A DNA stretch of 14,581 bases from G021776435 sp046756245 (GTDB lineage: Bacteria; Pseudomonadota; Alphaproteobacteria; Caulobacterales; Parvularculaceae), in assembly GCA_046756245.1 (NCBI GenBank), contig JBHHVZ010000071.1, forward strand, positions 1-14,581. Direction: 5' to 3'. The notes beneath the pieces are model-generated. The model was not told the origin of the DNA and ran no database searches. It saw only the letters and a list, made by a program, of their open reading frames with translations. Both the position numbers and the translations under genes were made by a program. Every line of letters begins with the position of its first letter. Within the stretch, counting starts at the first letter, position 1. Shown here piece by piece: positions 6,913-14,318 of the stretch.

Positions 6913-7767
6913 ATGGGACGTGAACGGATCGCGATCGACGCATGGGCGACTTATGTTTCGCCGGAAGGGGCGACGAAATGGCCGCCGGAATTCTTGCACA
7001 TCTTCAGGAAATACCGCTCGCCGAAATCGATCACCGAAGGCCAGAGCGTCGAAGCGATGCTTAAGGAGATGGACGAGGCCGGCGTCGACCGCATCGTTCT
7101 GTCGGCCTTCTACTACGAAGGCCAATGGGTGCTGACCAATGAGGAGGTCGCCGACCTCGTCCGCCGATATCCCGACCGTTTCATCGGCGCCGGCACGGTC
7201 AGCGTCATGCAGAAGCCCATGGATGTCGCGCGCGAGGCCGATCGACTCGTCAAGGAGCTCGGTCTGCGCTGCATCCGGCTCGAGCCCTATATGTACGGAG
7301 ACGGCATGACCGGCCTGCCGCCGAACGACAAGCATTACTGGCCGGTCTACATGAAATGTTCGGAGCTTGGCGTCGCGGTCGCCATCCAGGTCGGCCATAC
7401 CGGTCCGCTGCTTCCCTCCGAATGCGGACGGCCGATCTATCTTGATGAAGTTGCGCTTTCCTTTCCGGATCTCGTCATTCTCGGCTGCCATGTCGGCCAG
7501 CCTTGGCACGAAGAGATGATGACGCTCGCCTGGAAACATCCGAACGTCTATCTCGAAACATCGGCGCGCGGGCCCCGGCAATGGCCGCAATCGCTTGTCG
7601 ATTACGCAAAAGGCTGGGGGCAGGACAAGGTGATCTGGGCGACCGATTATCCGCTCCTCGGTTTCGACCGCACACTGAGCGAGCTTGAGGCGCTTAGCGT
7701 CAGCGATGAAATCTACAGAAAGCTTGTCCGCGACAATCTCGTGCGCGCGCTGAGGCTGGAACTTTGA
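6913..7767 (+). CDS. Amidohydrolase-2 family protein (ACMSD-like TIM barrel) without the N-terminal HxH
   Basis: This 284-residue protein has the amidohydrolase-2 (COG2159) pattern: H162 in IQVGHTGP, H193 in GCHVGQPWHEE, and D245 in IWATDYPLLG, ending with a helix like RKLVRDNLVRAL. The first metal-binding motif, normally I-D-x-H-x-H, reads I-D-A-W-A-T at 8-13, so both N-terminal His are replaced. Family members hydrolyse C-N or C-C bonds or decarboxylate, usually with one zinc. In CoA clusters a hydrolase could open a ring or a diketone, but that is only a suggestion. The ATG at 6913 has GGAGAAG 7 bases upstream. It sits 23 bp after the hydratase, and its stop overlaps the next TTG start. 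It looks intact, so altered metal binding is more likely than decay. Confidence 0.85.
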   Translation: MGRERIAIDAWATYVSPEGATKWPPEFLHIFRKYRSPKSITEGQSVEAMLKEMDEAGVDRIVLSAFYYEGQWVLTNEEVADLVRRYPDRFIGAGTVSVMQKPMDVAREADRLVKELGLRCIRLEPYMYGDGMTGLPPNDKHYWPVYMKCSELGVAVAIQVGHTGPLLPSECGRPIYLDEVALSFPDLVILGCHVGQPWHEEMMTLAWKHPNVYLETSARGPRQWPQSLVDYAKGWGQDKVIWATDYPLLGFDRTLSELEALSVSDEIYRKLVRDNLVRALRLEL

Positions 7768-8204
7768 ACGCCGCAACGCAAAAACTCCTCGACTCGATCG
7801 CCTATGTCGCCTGGCATGGTTGCAAGGTGATTGAACAAGGCGCGGGCTGCGTGAAGATTGCGCAGCCGGCGCGCGAGAATCTCCTCAACTATGTCGGCGC
7901 GACCCACGCCGGCGCGATGTATACGCTCGCCGAGACAGCCGCGGGCGTCGCCGCCGACAATGTCGCGCGCCCGCTCGGCGGTTTTATCCTTCTTCGCGGC
8001 GCAGAGGTGAACTATACCCGCCGCGCGGCGGGCGCGCTCGTCGCCCGCGCTCACGCCGATGAATCCGCCCGGCGCGAAACCGAAAAGCGCTTCGCAGACA
8101 ATGGCCGGGCCGATCTTTCCGTCGCCGTGGATATTTTCGATTCAGATGAGCGACCCGTCTTCGAGGGCGCATTTCACTACGCTTTGCGGCTGAGGACATC
8201 ATGA
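7764..8204 (+). CDS. Hotdog-fold thioesterase-like protein (PaaI/DUF4442-like), first copy
   Basis: This 146-residue protein has a hotdog-fold signature, YVGATHAGAMYTLAETAAG at about 43-61, where the HAGA turn (H48) leads into the central helix carrying E57. Such proteins hydrolyse acyl-CoA thioesters, often to release stalled CoA, or act as small dehydratases. The start is TTG at 7764, overlapping the amidohydrolase stop (TTGA); the only internal Met lies inside the core motif, so a shorter start would destroy the fold. The next gene overlaps its stop (ATGA). It is distinct in sequence from the second hotdog protein at 9005, so the two probably act on different intermediates or serve different purposes. 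Confidence 0.8.
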   Translation: MNAATQKLLDSIAYVAWHGCKVIEQGAGCVKIAQPARENLLNYVGATHAGAMYTLAETAAGVAADNVARPLGGFILLRGAEVNYTRRAAGALVARAHADESARRETEKRFADNGRADLSVAVDIFDSDERPVFEGAFHYALRLRTS

Positions 8205-8977
8205 CTGATACATTGCTCAAGCAACAAAAGGGCGGCGTTCTGCGCCTCACCCTCAACCGGCCGGACAAGCTGAACGCGATCGACTTGCCCTTGCTCGATG
8301 CGCTGACCGAAACGCTCGAAGCGGCGGAAAGGGACCGGGAGGTGCGCGCAATCGTGCTGGCCGGGGCGGGGCGGTCGTTCTGCGCCGGCGCCGATATCGG
8401 TCAGATGATCGACCGCACGCCCGCCGACTGGGAGCGCATCGTCGATCATTATCTCGACCCCGTTCGCGTCATCTCGCGGATGGGCAAGCCGGTCGTCGCG
8501 CGCTGCCATGGCAATGTGTTCGGTGGCGGGCTCGGGCTCGCCATGGCTTGCGATTTCCGTATCGCCGCCGACAATGCGCGGTTCTGCACGCCGTTCGTGA
8601 AACTGGCGCTCGCCGGCTGCGACATGTCGGCCGGCTATTTCCTGCCGCGCCTCATAGGGCTCGGGCGCGCGACGGATATGATGATGACGGCGCGCGTCGT
8701 CGACGCCGACGAGGCGCTGTCGATCGGCCTCGTGACGCAGACGGCGCCCGAGCAAGGCCTCGACGCGGCGGTTGACGAACTCGCCGGGCGCCTTGCCGGG
8801 TTCGCGCCGAAGACGACGGCGTTCACGAAAAGCGCGATCCGCAAATCGGTCGACCGGGATATGGAAGCCGAATTCGATTACGAGATCTTCGCGCAGGTGC
8901 AATGCCTGCAAAGCGACGATCACCGCGAAGGCGTCGCCGCGTTTCGCGAAAACAGGAAACCTGTCTTCAAAGGATGA
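8201..8977 (+). CDS. Crotonase-family protein lacking both classical catalytic Glu
   Basis: This 258-residue enoyl-CoA hydratase/isomerase family protein keeps the CoA and oxyanion segments (CAGADI at 61-66, FGGGLGLA at 107-114). The two hydratase glutamates are replaced: G112 stands where rat hydratase has E144 (GGGCELA) and F132 where it has E164 (FGQPEI). An Asp, D141 in AGCDMSAGYFLPRLIG, sits where PaaG-type isomerases and 4-chlorobenzoyl-CoA dehalogenase have a functional Asp. Double-bond isomerisation or another enolate reaction is therefore more likely than plain hydration; this is inference. Its ATG overlaps the previous stop, and 27 bp separate it from the next hotdog gene. The rest of the fold and the length are normal, so it is not a pseudogene. 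Confidence 0.9.
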   Translation: MTDTLLKQQKGGVLRLTLNRPDKLNAIDLPLLDALTETLEAAERDREVRAIVLAGAGRSFCAGADIGQMIDRTPADWERIVDHYLDPVRVISRMGKPVVARCHGNVFGGGLGLAMACDFRIAADNARFCTPFVKLALAGCDMSAGYFLPRLIGLGRATDMMMTARVVDADEALSIGLVTQTAPEQGLDAAVDELAGRLAGFAPKTTAFTKSAIRKSVDRDMEAEFDYEIFAQVQCLQSDDHREGVAAFRENRKPVFKG

Positions 8978-9004
8978 TGGGGCGATGACAGAGTTCAGGC
9001 GGGC

Positions 9005-9427
9005 ATGATGCTTCGTAATGTGCAACGCGGAAAGATCAGACGCGATCCGTTTACCGAGCGGCTCGGGATTCAAAACGAGATCGATGAAGACGGCGCCTGC
9101 ATCACGACCCATCGATGCAGCGAAGACGAATGCAATATATACGGCGTCGTTCACGGCGCGCTTCTCTTCGCCATGGCCGATGTCGGCATGGGCATGGCGC
9201 TCGCCGCAGCGCTCCCCGGGGAGCCGCGTCTCGGCAGCATCTCGGTCACGGCGAATTTCATGAATGCGGGAAAGCCGGGGCTGATCACGGCGAAATCCCG
9301 GGTCTTGAGACGCGGAAAGGCGGTCGCCTTTCTGGAGACGGAGATTTTCGACGGCGAGGGCGCGCCATGCGCGCGCTTTTCCGGCGTCTTTCATATTTAC
9401 AGCGACGAAGGCGGGAGAACGCCATGA
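9005..9427 (+). CDS. PaaI-like hotdog-fold thioesterase, second copy
   Basis: This 140-residue protein matches PaaI-type acyl-CoA thioesterases: N44 and GVVHGALLFAMADVGMGMAL around 47-66, with HG at 50-51 and D59 in the central helix, then a SVTANFMNAGKPG strand. PaaI enzymes remove CoA from hydroxylated or stalled phenylacetyl-type and other intermediates. Two ATGs lie back to back (9005, 9008) after AGGCGGG, and either may be used. A 7-codon frame starting at 8986 stops across them, so ribosomes could arrive by re-initiation. The stop overlaps the next dehydrogenase (ATGA). It could also be a hotdog dehydratase rather than a thioesterase. Confidence 0.85.
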   Translation: MMLRNVQRGKIRRDPFTERLGIQNEIDEDGACITTHRCSEDECNIYGVVHGALLFAMADVGMGMALAAALPGEPRLGSISVTANFMNAGKPGLITAKSRVLRRGKAVAFLETEIFDGEGAPCARFSGVFHIYSDEGGRTP

Positions 9428-10566
9428 CGGATTCCTCATTGTCTGGCGAGGAGCTGCAATTTCGCGAGGCTGTCCGGGCGTTTGCGGAGAAGGAAATAAC
9501 CCCCAACGCCGCGCGCTGGGACATGGAGGAACGCTATCCGCGCGCGCTGTTCGCGAAGCTCGGCGAACTCGGCTGGCTCGGCGCTTCGTTTCCGGAAGAG
9601 GTCGGCGGCAGCGGCGGCGGGTCCGCCCTCTACGCGCTCATGTGCGCCGAGCTTGCGCGCGGTTCGGCGGCGATCGCGCTCGGCATCTATGTGCACACGG
9701 CGCTTGCGAGCGCGGCGATCTATCATCTCGGCGATGCGGCGCAGAAATCCCGGTATCTGCCGGACGCGCTGGCGGGACGGAGAATAGGCTGCTGGGGCTA
9801 TGCGGAGGCCGGCGCCGGCGCCGACATATCGTGCGTTGCGACGCGCGCCGTGAGGGACGGCGACGACTACGTCCTCAATGGCGCCAAGCTCTATATCACC
9901 AATTCGCCGTTCGCCGATTTCATGGTGATCGTCGCCTCGACGGCGCCGGACCGGGGCCTCAAAGGCGTGTCGCTCTTCATCGTCGACCGCGAAACGAAAG
10001 GCGTTAGCGTCAGCGCGCCCTTCAAGAAACTTGGCATGGGCGCTTCGGAAATGGCGGAGATCGTTTTCGACGACGCCCGCGTGCCGGCGATGAATATGTT
10101 GGGAGCAGAGCATTTCGGTTTCCTGCAGGCATTGAAGGTCCTGACGCTCGGACGCATTGCGAGCGCGGCTTTCGGCGTCGGTTTGGGGCGCGCGGCGCTC
10201 GAGGAAGCCATCGGATATACGAATACGCGGATGCAGGCCGGCAAGCCGGTTTCGCGTCACCAGTTCGTCCGGTTCACCATTGCGGACATGGCGACGAAAC
10301 TGGAAGCGGCATGGCGGCTGACGCTCCATGCAGCCCGCGTCGCGGATGAAGGCCTTGATCATGATTGCGAGGCGTCGATGGCGAAATTGTTTGCGACCGA
10401 AACCTGCACCTATGTTTGCGAGCGCGCTCTGCATCTTTGCGGCGCCCAAGGCTATATGCGCGAGAGCGCCGCGCAGCGGTTCTATCGCGACTGCAAGGTG
10501 CTTGAGCTCGGCGAGGGAACCAGCGAAATTCAGAGAGAGACGATTTTTCGGCATATAGGGAACTGA
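9424..10566 (+). CDS. Acyl-CoA dehydrogenase (medium-chain-like catalytic Glu)
   Basis: This 380-residue FAD-dependent acyl-CoA dehydrogenase carries its catalytic base in the usual C-terminal place, E364 in LGEGTSEIQR, equivalent to the medium-chain enzyme's YEGTSQIQR. Other family segments are AEAGAGAD at about 127-134, GAKLYITN, KKLGMGASEMAEIVFDDARVP and HLCGAQGYMRES. The flavin-side motif reads AEAGAGAD rather than the common EPxAGSD. It follows the PaaI-like gene with an ATGA overlap and is followed by the TetR gene 3 bp later. The different base position from the dehydrogenase at 4950 suggests that the two act at different steps or on different acyl chains rather than being redundant. 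Confidence 0.95.
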   Translation: MTDSSLSGEELQFREAVRAFAEKEITPNAARWDMEERYPRALFAKLGELGWLGASFPEEVGGSGGGSALYALMCAELARGSAAIALGIYVHTALASAAIYHLGDAAQKSRYLPDALAGRRIGCWGYAEAGAGADISCVATRAVRDGDDYVLNGAKLYITNSPFADFMVIVASTAPDRGLKGVSLFIVDRETKGVSVSAPFKKLGMGASEMAEIVFDDARVPAMNMLGAEHFGFLQALKVLTLGRIASAAFGVGLGRAALEEAIGYTNTRMQAGKPVSRHQFVRFTIADMATKLEAAWRLTLHAARVADEGLDHDCEASMAKLFATETCTYVCERALHLCGAQGYMRESAAQRFYRDCKVLELGEGTSEIQRETIFRHIGN

Positions 10567-10569
10567 CGG

Positions 10570-11196
10570 ATGGGCGTTGCGGAAAGACGACAGCGCGAGC
10601 GGCTGGCGCGAAAAGAGACCGTGTTGCAGGCGGCGCGCGCCGTTCTGCTTGAAAAGGGCGTGCGCGGAACGACAACGAAAGAAATCGCCGATCGTTGCGA
10701 ATTGTCGGAGGCGACCCTGTTCTTCTATTTCAAGAACAAGGACGAAATCCTCCTGTCGCTGATATTCGAAAGCATCGAATTCTGGGCGAAGGGTCTGGAA
10801 GCGCTCGGAAAACGCAAGCTGGCTCCGCAGCAGATGCTTGACGAGATCTGGAAATATCATGAACGCGTCTTCAAGGATCACCCGGACTATTACGTCATAT
10901 CGGCCTATCTCGCGCAGCCGCATGTGCTCGAAAGCGTTTCCGGCGAGGTGAAGGAGGAGATCGCCCGCCGATCCGGCGAAAACTTCCGGCGCCTCGCGAA
11001 GCTTCTCGAAGGGACGTCGGACGCCGCATCCGGCCGCGTCCTTGCGGACGCGATCTGGTCCGCATTTCTCGGGCTGACCATTATGGGCGCGGCGCGGAAG
11101 AATCTCGGGCTTGCCGAAGCCGGCCTCGCGCGAGCCGACCGCGCGAAGGTGTTCGACGTGCTGAAAGCGGGGATTCTGAAGGAAAGCGGGCGATGA
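10570..11196 (+). CDS. TetR/AcrR-family transcriptional regulator
   Basis: This 208-residue protein has an N-terminal TetR DNA-binding domain at about residues 12-60. Helix-turn-helix residues TTTKEIADRCELSEATLFFYF lie around 34-54, followed by KNKDEILLSL at the start of the ligand domain. The remaining part is helical and should bind a small molecule, most likely an acyl-CoA or acid from the pathway (inference from context). It lies inside the rightward operon, 3 bp after a dehydrogenase and overlapping the alcohol dehydrogenase start (ATGA), so it would be made with the enzymes it may control. A likely site is the palindrome at 4889-4903 in the divergent control region. Confidence 0.93.
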   Translation: MGVAERRQRERLARKETVLQAARAVLLEKGVRGTTTKEIADRCELSEATLFFYFKNKDEILLSLIFESIEFWAKGLEALGKRKLAPQQMLDEIWKYHERVFKDHPDYYVISAYLAQPHVLESVSGEVKEEIARRSGENFRRLAKLLEGTSDAASGRVLADAIWSAFLGLTIMGAARKNLGLAEAGLARADRAKVFDVLKAGILKESGR

Positions 11197-12248
11197 GCGC
11201 GACTGAAATGAGCGCCGCGCGGCTCTATAAGGCCGGCGAGCCGTTGATCGTCGAGACCGTGCCGGCGTCCGCGCCTGAGCCCGACGAAATTCTCGTCGAG
11301 GTCGCCGCCTGCGGTCTGTGCGGCACCGACATTCACCTCGCTGTTGACGGCGACATTCCCGTGTCGAGAACGCCGATCACGCTCGGCCATGAGGCGGCGG
11401 GTGTAATCGCGGCGCTTGGCGACTCGGTAACGGAATTTGCACTCGGCCAGCGCGTCGCGCTCTTTCCTTCCGCGATTTGCGGCGAATGCCGGTTTTGCCG
11501 CGCGGGACGGGAATCGCTTTGCGAGGCGTCGCAAGTCTACGGCATGTCGAGGGACGGCGCGCTCGCCCGCTATGTGACGGCGCCGGCGTTCGGCGCCATT
11601 CCGATTCCGGATGAAGTTCCGTTTGCGCAAGCAGCCATCATCACCGACGGCGTCGCAACGCCGTTCCACGCGCTGCGTACGCGCGGCGCGCTGAAAGCGG
11701 GCGAGGCGGTCGCCGTCGTCGGCTGCGGCGGCCTCGGCGCGCATGCGGTTCTTTTGGCGCGAATGATGGGCGCGGGCTTCATCGCCGCCGTCGACATGCA
11801 GCCGGAAGCAAGGGCGCGGGCGATCGAGTTCGGCGCCGACATCGCGATCGATCCGGCGGCCGAACCGAACGCCGGTAAATTCATCCGGCGGCGATTGGGG
11901 CGCGGCGTCGATCTCGCGCTTGAATTCGTCGGACGGGCGGAGACGGTTGAGGCTGCGATAAGGACGCTCGACACCGGCGGGCGCGCCGTCATCGTCGGCG
12001 TCGGCCCGGCGCGACCCTCGCTGCCGCCGCTCGTCAGTTTCGTCGGCCGGGAATATTCGGTGATCGGATCGTTCGGCATGGACAAGCGCGATATCGAGGA
12101 CCTGATGGCGCTGGTCGCGCGCGGCCGCCTCGATCTCAGCCGGTCGGTCACGCAAACCTATCCGCTGAAGGATATCAATGAAGCGCTCGCGAGATTGGCA
12201 AGCAAGGAAGCCGGCGTCGTGCGACTTGTCGTCGAACCCGGACGATGA
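11193..12248 (+). CDS. Zinc-dependent medium-chain alcohol dehydrogenase
   Basis: This 351-residue MDR-family dehydrogenase has a catalytic zinc site at C43 (CGLCGTD) with H66-E67 in GHEAAG. A structural zinc site is formed by C96, C99, C102 and C110 (CGECRFCRAGRESLC). The Rossmann motif VVGCGGLGAHA has its glycines at 177-182, and D201 ends the second strand, favouring NAD over NADP. It should oxidise a secondary or primary alcohol to a ketone or aldehyde, possibly the hydroxyl formed by hydration or epoxide opening. A cyclic hydroxyacyl-CoA dehydrogenase role, as in 6-hydroxycyclohexene-carbonyl-CoA dehydrogenase, is one alternative. The ATG at 11193 has GAAGGA 9 bases upstream and overlaps the TetR stop. 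The window has no separate 3-hydroxyacyl-CoA dehydrogenase of the short-chain or FadB kind. Confidence 0.93.
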   Translation: MSATEMSAARLYKAGEPLIVETVPASAPEPDEILVEVAACGLCGTDIHLAVDGDIPVSRTPITLGHEAAGVIAALGDSVTEFALGQRVALFPSAICGECRFCRAGRESLCEASQVYGMSRDGALARYVTAPAFGAIPIPDEVPFAQAAIITDGVATPFHALRTRGALKAGEAVAVVGCGGLGAHAVLLARMMGAGFIAAVDMQPEARARAIEFGADIAIDPAAEPNAGKFIRRRLGRGVDLALEFVGRAETVEAAIRTLDTGGRAVIVGVGPARPSLPPLVSFVGREYSVIGSFGMDKRDIEDLMALVARGRLDLSRSVTQTYPLKDINEALARLASKEAGVVRLVVEPGR

Positions 12249-12284
12249 AGTCCAAACAGGAGGCGCAGCGAGCTGGAGGCGAAC

Positions 12285-12671
12285 ATGGCGGAAGATAACG
12301 AAAGCATCGTTCGGCGCTTCATCGCCGATTGGTCGAGCCTCGATGCGGACCGGCTCGTCGCCTATTTCACGGAAGACGGCGTCTATCACAACATGCCGAT
12401 CGCGCCTGTCGCAGGCCAAGCGGCGCTGCGTAAGTTCATCGCAGCCTTCATCGCGAATTGGGACAGCACGGACTGGGAAATCCTCAATCTCGCCGTCGAC
12501 GGAGAGCGCGTTTACGTCGAGCGCATCGACCGGACGATCGTCGTCGGCACGCCGGTGAACCTTCCCTGTTTCGGCGTATTCGAGATGCGCGGCGGCAAGA
12601 TCGCCGAGTGGCGCGATTATTTCGACATGGCGACCTATACGAAAGCGGTCGCAGCGGCGCCGGCCGACTGA
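12285..12671 (+). CDS. Limonene-1,2-epoxide hydrolase family protein
   Basis: This 128-residue NTF2-like fold protein has every active-site residue of Rhodococcus limonene-1,2-epoxide hydrolase: Y34 and N36 (VYHNMP, like Y53/N55), R80 and D82 (ERID, like R99/D101), and D111 in WRDYFD (like D132). Such enzymes open an epoxide in one step with water held by the Asp-Arg-Asp triad, giving a diol. The full set argues for a real hydrolase rather than a generic SnoaL-like protein, although related isomerases exist. It is shorter at the N-terminus than the Rhodococcus enzyme. The ATG at 12285 has GGAGG 5 bases upstream. It sits between the alcohol dehydrogenase (36 bp gap) and the second ligase. No epoxidase gene is visible in the window, so the source of any epoxide is unknown. 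Confidence 0.85.
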   Translation: MAEDNESIVRRFIADWSSLDADRLVAYFTEDGVYHNMPIAPVAGQAALRKFIAAFIANWDSTDWEILNLAVDGERVYVERIDRTIVVGTPVNLPCFGVFEMRGGKIAEWRDYFDMATYTKAVAAAPAD

Positions 12672-12749
12672 CGCCGACCGTCGAAAAAACGAATACGGAT
12701 GAATAGATTGCGCTTGGGCGTCGGCTCGAACGGCAAGGGACGATCGATC

Positions 12750-14318
12750 ATGCCGGACTGGAAGACCATCGAAACCTTAGCGGAAATCCCGCAATTTCAT
12801 GCGCATCGCGCGCCGGAGCGAACGGCGCTCGTTTTCGGCGGCCGGCGCACCACGTTCGCCGAACTCGAAAGGCGCTGCGCCGACGCCGCAGCGGCTCTTT
12901 CGGCGGAGGGCGTGCGGCCAGGCGACCGCGTCGCCTGGCTCGATCTCAATTCCGACCGCACCTACGAGATGCTGTTCGCCTGCGCGAGGTCGGGCGCCGT
13001 CTTCTGTCCGCTCAACTGGCGCCTGTCCGTTTCCGAAATCAGTGCAATCCTCGAGGATGCGGATGCGCAAATTCTGTTTGTCGGCGAAAGGTTCTACGAC
13101 ATTGCGGCCAAGCTAGCGCTGCCCGACCTACGCAAAATTGTGGCTATAGACGGCGTAAGTAGAGGCTGGGAGCCCTATTCCGACTGGCGCGTCCGCCGCG
13201 GCGCCGACGCTGCAGCCTCCGCCGGCGCTCCGGGCGATCCTGCAATCCAGATCTATACGAGCGGAACGACCGGGCGGCCGAAGGGCGTCGTTCTTTCGAA
13301 CAGCGCACTTCTCGCCACCGGCAAGGAAAGCAACGGCGAAATGGCGTGGAACGACTGGAGCGAGAACGACGTCAGCCTACTGACGATGCCGTGCTTCCAT
13401 ATCGCCGGGCTCAGATGGGGCGTGATGGGGCTGGCGCCGGGCGCGACGACAGTGATCATGCCGGAGTTCTCGCCGGAGGGCGTCGTCGATATGGTCGCCG
13501 CCCATCGGGTCACGCGGCTTTTCCTTGCGCCAACGGCGATCCGTCTCGTCCTTCAGGCGGCCGAAAAACGGGATGCCGACTTTTCTTCCTTAAAACTCAT
13601 CTGGTACGGCGCTTCGCCGATATCGCCCGATCTTTTGAAGGAAGCGATGCGCGTGTTCGGCTGCCAATTCGTCCAGACCTATGGCATGACCGAGACCGGC
13701 GCGCAGGCGACGTTCCTGCCTCCCGCCGATCATGATCCTTGCGGCAATGAGCGCATGCGCTCGGCCGGGAAGGCTTTGCCGGGCGTGGAAATACAAATCG
13801 TCGACAAGAAGGGCGAGGCGCTTCCTGATGGCGTGGCTGGAGAAATCTGCATCAAGTCGCCGTCGAACATGCTCGGCTATTGGCGGCGGGAAGACGAAAC
13901 GCGCGCGGTCCTGCGTGACGGGTGGATGCGCACCGGCGACGCCGGCTATATGGACGCCGACGGGTATGTCTTCATTCAGGACCGCATCAAGGACATGATC
14001 GTGACAGGCGGCGAAAACGTCTACTCGACGGAGGTGGAGAACGCTGTGGCCGCCCATCCCGCCGTCGTCGAAACCGCCGTCATCGGCGTCCCCGATGAAA
14101 AATGGGGCGAAGCCGTCAAGGCGATTGTAGTCCTGAGGCCGGGCGCCGAGGCGTCAGCCGACGAGATTATCGCCTATGTGAAGAGTCGGATCGCGTCATA
14201 CAAGGCGCCGAAGTCCGTCGACTTTGTCGACGTTTTACCGAAAAACCCTGCGGGCAAGACGCAAAAAAACAAATTGCGGGAAAAATACTGGACCGGAAGA
14301 GACCGGACGATCGGCTGA
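12750..14318 (+). CDS. Acyl-CoA synthetase (AMP-binding), second ligase
   Basis: This 522-residue adenylate-forming ligase should convert a free acid to its acyl-CoA with ATP. Motifs present are YTSGTTGRPKG at 169-179, YGMTETG at 311-317, MRTGD ending at D397, DRIKDMIVTGGENVYSTEVE at 411-430, and the adenylation lysine K503 in PAGKTQKNKLRE. I chose ATG 12750, with AAGGGA 9 bases upstream, over the in-frame ATG at 12699, which has a poor ribosome site and adds a basic tail absent from typical ligases. It is the last gene of the rightward set and lies 78 bp after the epoxide-hydrolase gene, the widest gap in that set, so a separate promoter is possible, though none is evident. It resembles FadD3/long-chain-type ligases, but the substrate is open. 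Confidence 0.95.
   Translation: MPDWKTIETLAEIPQFHAHRAPERTALVFGGRRTTFAELERRCADAAAALSAEGVRPGDRVAWLDLNSDRTYEMLFACARSGAVFCPLNWRLSVSEISAILEDADAQILFVGERFYDIAAKLALPDLRKIVAIDGVSRGWEPYSDWRVRRGADAAASAGAPGDPAIQIYTSGTTGRPKGVVLSNSALLATGKESNGEMAWNDWSENDVSLLTMPCFHIAGLRWGVMGLAPGATTVIMPEFSPEGVVDMVAAHRVTRLFLAPTAIRLVLQAAEKRDADFSSLKLIWYGASPISPDLLKEAMRVFGCQFVQTYGMTETGAQATFLPPADHDPCGNERMRSAGKALPGVEIQIVDKKGEALPDGVAGEICIKSPSNMLGYWRREDETRAVLRDGWMRTGDAGYMDADGYVFIQDRIKDMIVTGGENVYSTEVENAVAAHPAVVETAVIGVPDEKWGEAVKAIVVLRPGAEASADEIIAYVKSRIASYKAPKSVDFVDVLPKNPAGKTQKNKLREKYWTGRDRTIG

Noticed and set aside
12245..12298. 17-codon frame starting at the ATGA overlap with the alcohol dehydrogenase stop
   Set aside because: It overlaps the epoxide-hydrolase start in another frame, and the GGAGG before 12285 explains that start well. 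A coupling role is possible but nothing supports it.
8177..12419. Long antisense frames opposite the rightward genes (420, 495 and 504 residues)
   Set aside because: They mirror real genes on the other strand, are rich in Arg/Ala/His, show no family motif and have no supporting ribosome sites; such shadows are common in GC-rich DNA.
2388..12704. Shared 14-mer GAATACGGATGAAT at 2388-2401 and 12691-12704, both near ligase starts
   Set aside because: One copy is the coding start of the leftward ligase and the other is an intergenic stretch; a 14-base match is expected by chance at roughly this frequency in a window this size.
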